From contig NC_092675.1 in NCBI RefSeq assembly GCF_964355755.1, forward strand, positions 7,228,312-7,292,311: DNA of 64,000 nucleotides. The letters are read 5' to 3'. The notes beneath the pieces were generated by a model, which worked only from the letters and a program-made list of their open reading frames with translations, had not been told where the DNA came from and did not search any database. Positions 59,244-64,000 of the stretch are shown piece after piece. The stretch is from Antedon mediterranea (Eukaryota; Echinodermata; Crinoidea; Comatulida; Antedonidae). Made by a program: the position numbers and the translations under genes. Numbering within the stretch: the stretch's first letter is position 1; every line of letters starts with the position of its first letter.

Positions 59244-59829
59244 GAACGGGAGATAAGCTAATAGATTATATTTACACTTTTGCAGCATTTACTATTTATA
59301 GAATAAAAATGTTATCTGCACTAAATAAGCCAGTGGGTAAATCTTTATGGAATTCATTTAAAAGCAATATGTTATATAACATTGAATGTGAAACATATAA
59401 CAATAAAGAAACAAGTATAGAAAAATGGGTAGCTTTAAGAAATAAGATTATGATAATATAATTTCTAATTTGATACGATTAACTGAAAAAGAATTACAGT
59501 GATACGGGTTACTGGTGGTACTGAGCTATTATTGTTTTTTTTATCATGTATATAAATATATTGTATAATCCGGGTTGTAAAATGAAAACAAACAAATGAA
59601 AATGTGTGAACTATTTTAAAACGGGATAGATGATAATGATGATCCTGTCAAGTGTATAACAAAATATAAGAAAATTAATGAAAAAAGGAGTAATACAGAA
59701 TTCATATATGTAAAAATGTTACTTATGAACTGTAACGACATTTACAAGTTAAATAATACGATTTTATGTAATATGAGATAATATGAATGTGAATAAAAGT
59801 GGTGTTTGCGCCACAAAAGAGAAAAAAAA
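59244..59829 (+). mobile_element. Poly(A) retroposon, 5'-truncated, with 15-bp target duplication
   Basis: AATCGTCAATAACTA precedes the element (about 59229-59243) and recurs directly after an A-run at 59821-59829. Near the 5' end a frame reads NKPVGKSLWNSFKSNMLYNI and EKWVALRNKIMII before a stop at about 59459, leaving a ~360-nt 3' region ending GTGGTGTTTGCGCCACAAAA then poly(A). A similar 3' end with poly(A) lies at 62853-62896. It is probably the 3' end of an L1-like or similar LINE, or another retrocopy; the coding part was not identified. Confidence 0.7.
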
Positions 59830-60943
59830 ATCGTCAATAACTAATCATCTAACTCAACTCAATTAGTAAATAGGGTTACGTTAGGTGGTTAAAATCAGTA
59901 CCGAACGTATGAACCAACTTTATATACCATCGAGTAAATTCTAGAAGTGACGCGCGATTTACCGAATTTTGCCTTTACGTAGGCCTAAATTTAGATATAG
60001 ATAAATAGTTATGTAGACGAGTTGTTATCATCTGGAGTGGTATCTAATGATAATCTCTACATTATGTGTAGAGTCTTTGAAATTAAAAGTCCCTGTGGCT
60101 GGTGATTCTGTATTCATTTTCACAGTATGTCATTTATGTGTACAAATCTGAGCTAGGAAGATTTGATACATCAACATTTGTACATAGCGCCCTCTGATTT
60201 CAGAACATCAGCTAACGTATGTTTACGTGTATGGTAATTAGACAATTTTGTAAAGTCAAATTATTAATTGAAAATTGAATGAACTTTATATATAGTGCAT
60301 TGGAACCTTAAGAAACAGCAAAAAAATAATCATAAATATTAGGCCTACATAATTTGTTTAATTTCATATATATACATATTTTGTTTTAATTTCAGATTTC
60401 AATCAAGTATTTGTCTGCGTTTTAACGTCACTAAGGATGCAAGCAAACGGTAATCTAATTCCATTAATTAAAATTACAAGTTACTAATATTTATATTTTT
60501 ATAATACAAGTTATACATGATCATAAGCGCTCATAGCCGTTACGCCACTGAATATATTACACAAACCTATACATGCATAAACAACACTGAGTGCTTATTA
60601 TCTCGAACGAAGAAGCGCGTATGACTGTAAATAAGCTTCTCGCGTCTTCATTGTACAATTAAAACTTATTATTGTTATTGTTCATGACACATTTTGAAGA
60701 CTGACGAATGTACCAGTATCAAACTGTATTGTTTTGATAATCCAATTTAAATTAGGGAATTCAGTTTTAGTTATCATTATGAATCAGATCATAGATGATT
60801 ATAATGTTACGATTAACGAACAAAAGAATTAAAAACCATCATGTTATGATGATCAATAAACAATTCAATTTGATACAATACCACCGTAAATTATCCAAAG
60901 CATTTTGTGGGCGGCGACTGAAATTCAGCTTTTCAGTGTCTAA

Positions 60944-61115
60944 AGCTCTTTTCTATACCATCAAACTTATAACAAAGAATGTGACAACAAATAAGATGTG
61001 CATAAATATATGAGCATGATGATGTCATATCACTACCATATTTGTGCATATCATTACCATATTTGGACACATCACATTTTATTTGTAAAACTAGTCTAAT
61101 AGTGTATACAGAGCT
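60944..61115. mobile_element. MITE family F, copy F2 (172 bp)
   Basis: AGCTCTTTTCTATACCATCA ... CTAATAGTGTATACAGAGCT, with CTACCATATTTGTGC inside as in F1. Left flank TAA, right flank ATA (one change). Confidence 0.8.
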
Positions 61116-61119
61116 ATAC

Positions 61120-62700
61120 TCTCATACTCACCGTTGCTGGCGACGATAAATCAACGACGGGTTGTATATGACGGCAGATCTTGTCGCCGGCAACTGAGCT
61201 ACGCCGCAGCGCTTAATCGCAGCTACAGATTTGGGACTTATGGATGAAAATTAGGGAGATGAAGCTCCGACACGACCCTTTATTTAATTTTTGCCTGGCT
61301 GGTGGTGAAGGAGTGTGGCTGGTGTGCGCCAATTTATGCAACATCGGATCCACGGGTTAGCGCACGTTAATTTAAGAATGATATTCATTTTCATTTTGTT
61401 ACGGCCGCCATTGTACCACCCACGTTAATAATTGGTTAAACACTTGGTAACCTATCGACCGTTTTGTATCTGTTCTTGTTAATCCAAATCTCTAACTTTC
61501 AAATTAAGACCTTGTACACAAAGATGATGATTAGCGCACACACGTTAATAACGATTTTCATTTGACAGATCGTGCGGACAATAATTGTATTATTTTTTCC
61601 TTCCACATGGTGGAATTTCGAGTCAACCCCTCTAGAGGCACTTATTATTCTCATAGACACTTGATGCTGCTGTTATAACAACGTAATAAGATGATACTGA
61701 AGTTGATGATTGTGATGATTTAAAGAAAACACCTTGTCATTCATCATCTAAATTCATTAATATTCAATTCAGTCTGTCGGATATGGCCGATTAAATTTCT
61801 CCTTAATTAAAGGACATTGGCTCAGATTATATTGTTCTTATGCGATCGATAGAAAGCTTACCTTTTAAGATCAACGGTTATATAAACTAAACCAATTCGT
61901 TTGTTTGATATAGAGTTGGAATAATTATAAAGGTACATTCAGCAATATTGAATGTACACAGCCTTGTAACATTCTTTTTATTCTCATTGACAGTGGTCTG
62001 CTTTTGGTCAAGTTTAATCTTTTCTATAATAGCAGATATTTCCGAATCACAAAAGAGAATCACAAAAGAAAAAGTTGTACAATGCTTGACTTGAACATGT
62101 TATTAAAACGGTTGAATAATAGAGTTAAAGACTAAATAATAAAATGTAGATCAGAATGTCATACTGTCAGTGTCAACTCAAAGATGTATTTGAAACAGAG
62201 GGTAAACTCTAACCAAATATCTTCGCTGTCGCCTAGTCAATTCTCTAATATAATGCATGTCGAGCCATATACATAACAAATATTGTACGTTGAACAACAT
62301 AAAATAAAGGTGCACGATCAAAACCCGAAAACCTCATTCTAATGCATGTATTATAAGTGCCGAGATGTTTGTGGTGGTTAATAAGCGCCGATAATATTTC
62401 ACAAGAGACTATAGGCCTACTACTAATACTATTTCCCCATCAATTACAATAGTTTATTCTACGATAGTTTTTTTTTTATATTCGTATTTTAAAATAATGT
62501 ATATAATCTGTATATAGGGTATAAATGAATTATATGTCAAAAATACTACCGAAAATAACTATACAACATTAGTAAATGTATCTCCTACAGTACATTTATT
62601 AGTTAAGTATTCAGAATTTTAGATGTTGAGAATTATAGAACAAAAAAAATACTAGAAAATTATGAAAAAAGGTGGATAACAGAAAAGTTGATAAAATAAA
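61120..62700. other. Intergenic DNA, nothing assigned
   Basis: One imperfect 12-bp inverted pair, GTTGCTGGCGAC / GTCGCCGGCAAC, near 61134-61193; otherwise AT-rich. Confidence 0.4.
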
Positions 62701-62735
62701 AAAAAAATATATATATATATATACTATACTTTTTA

Positions 62736-62788
62736 TACTTTTGTTTGGTTTATATATATATATATATATATAAACCAAACAAAAGTAA
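62736..62788. repeat. AT-cored perfect palindrome
   Basis: ACTTTTGTTTGGTTTATATA ... TATATAAACCAAACAAAAGT around a (TA)n core; a second (TA)n run lies at 62707-62722. Confidence 0.8.
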
Positions 62789-62852
62789 GAATAACAATGA
62801 ATAGTTATTATTATTATTAGAAATAATTGTATTAATCTGTTGATGAAATGAA

Positions 62853-62896
62853 ATGAATAAATAGTGGTTAACGCCACAAAAGTGAGAAAAAAAAAA
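62853..62896 (+). mobile_element. Retroposon 3' end with poly(A)
   Basis: ATGAATAAATAGTGGTTAAC, GCCACAAAAGTGAG, then A-run; matches the 3' end of the 59244 retroposon. Its 5' extent and target duplication were not found. Confidence 0.5.
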
Positions 62897-63167
62897 TAGT
62901 TAGGGATAGTTATAGGGACTTGTATATTGGATCATCCGTCTCATCGATATTAACATTTTTTATTATTATTAATATTGGAATTAATTTTTGAATAAATGTT
63001 TATCAAAATAAATTGATTTTGATTGCGAGGCTGCACTGTAAATTAGGAGTAGGGTACACATTCATTTTAAATACTACTGACCCAGTAAATATGGATTGGA
63101 ATAGTGTGTCTAGAAATTATTAATTATTGAAATGGCCCATTTCCGTAATGGCAACTTTCGTGAACAT

Positions 63168-63303
63168 TATAGTAGCCTACGGCTAAATTACTAGATTTGT
63201 TGCACGCGCTTGATTATTTCCAAAACTGTACACAGGTAAACAATGACGTCAGATTCACGTTCTTTCACGAACCCGCTTTCTAATTTGCCGTAGGCTCTAC
63301 TAA
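63168..63303. mobile_element. Short inverted-repeat element (family H)
   Basis: TAGTAGCCTACGGCTAAATTA on the left and TAATTTGCCGTAGGCTCTACTA on the right are inverted with one small indel. The ~90-bp loop contains TGACGTCA. Ends are compatible with a TA target. Confidence 0.65.
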
Positions 63304-63304
63304 A

Positions 63305-64000
63305 ATAAAATCTTACTAATCTGTTATAATTATAATCATCGATGAGTACATTTCGCGGCTGTCTCCCTAAATTTAGAAAAAGAAATTAATTATGCAAAAA
63401 CATAGAAAACACTTCCCCTTTAGGGCCTACAATGTTTAGTAAAAACAAGTAGATATTCAGCCGAGAATTAAAACTGTTATGCAGTAAGCAAACAACATTG
63501 AAGGCGGTTGCAGTGGTTCAAATTGACAAGAATCAAATCTATTATGATTCTCTGAGTTGTATCTCCACATACTAACCCTTCCAGTATCATGGAAAATCCA
63601 GTAATACAACATGATATCATGTGTATCACATGTGGTCATGTATCATGTAGGTTAGGTTAAAGTGTTAGGCGATACTTGTGTATCTTCCATGAATGAACAC
63701 ATTTTCCATGAACGATCTGTGACTTTTTATTTGAAAAAAATATAAAAAATGATTGTACAGTTTAAAGCTTCCTTTATGTATAATGTGGTGAATACATTAT
63801 TAGAATTGGAATTTTGTTTCGTTTTTATTCTTAAATTACCACACTTCCTTTTTTGGTTTTCTGTAAATTGTATATTTTTCGGAAAAACCGCTAAATACGA
63901 CAATATTGTACTTCTGGCTACACTTCCTTGTGATATGATATACATGTAAACATGTGTTTTTCTTTAAAATTACCTTCCTTTACCAGGGAAAAAAGACGCA
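63305..64000. other. Right edge, nothing assigned
   Basis: AT-rich; overlapping small ORFs on both strands at 63457-63949 show no family features. Confidence 0.4.

Overview
The window looks like AT-rich nuclear DNA of a marine deuterostome, most likely an echinoderm. The evidence is long introns with GT-AG junctions, one large multi-exon receptor gene, tRNA-derived SINEs, a LINE relic, many small DNA transposons and minisatellites, and no operons or prokaryotic signals. Phylum is an inference: the receptor is Tie-like but clearly not vertebrate, and the word TAGGCCTA is strikingly common. The class within echinoderms cannot be told from this sequence.

1-17.5 kb, minus strand: the 5' two thirds of a Tie-type (angiopoietin-receptor-like) receptor tyrosine kinase gene. 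Fifteen coding exons were rebuilt by hand, and every splice junction and phase agrees. They encode a signal peptide, two Ig-like domains, five EGF-like domains, a third Ig-like domain, three fibronectin III domains and the start of the transmembrane helix (about 856 residues). The kinase domain would lie beyond the left edge. Introns hold a LINE relic, two SINE heads, tandem repeats and hairpins. A short upstream region with CRE-like and ETS-like sites precedes exon 1.

17.5-64 kb: no intact protein-coding gene is recognisable. This is a dense mobile-element landscape. (i) A 7.5-kb foldback-like element (23.76-31.31 kb) has inverted arms built from 102-bp and 63-bp tandem repeats. Its interior holds decayed coding sequence, a second transposon with a 9-bp target duplication inserted into an ORF, and no visible transposase. 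(ii) Several families of short inverted-repeat elements share AGC-type termini (AGCKTGGTTCCCACTAG and relatives) and TWA/TCA 3-bp target duplications, which fits PIF/Harbinger-like MITEs. They lie scattered and repeatedly nested in one another between 22.6 and 61 kb. (iii) A 3.1-kb palindromic element (48.14-51.28 kb) has ~530-bp inverted arms enclosing a ~30-bp minisatellite. (iv) A 15-bp GC-rich minisatellite (44.93-45.68 kb) keeps several frames open on both strands. (v) A complete tRNA-derived SINE lies at 40.2-40.55 kb. (vi) A poly(A) retroposon with a 15-bp target duplication lies at 59.2-59.84 kb. The remaining stretches are AT-rich DNA in which I see nothing assignable.

The only functional unit that can be supported is the receptor gene. 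Everything else reads as transposon and satellite history, some of it unusually legible because nested insertions leave the empty target sites visible in sister copies.
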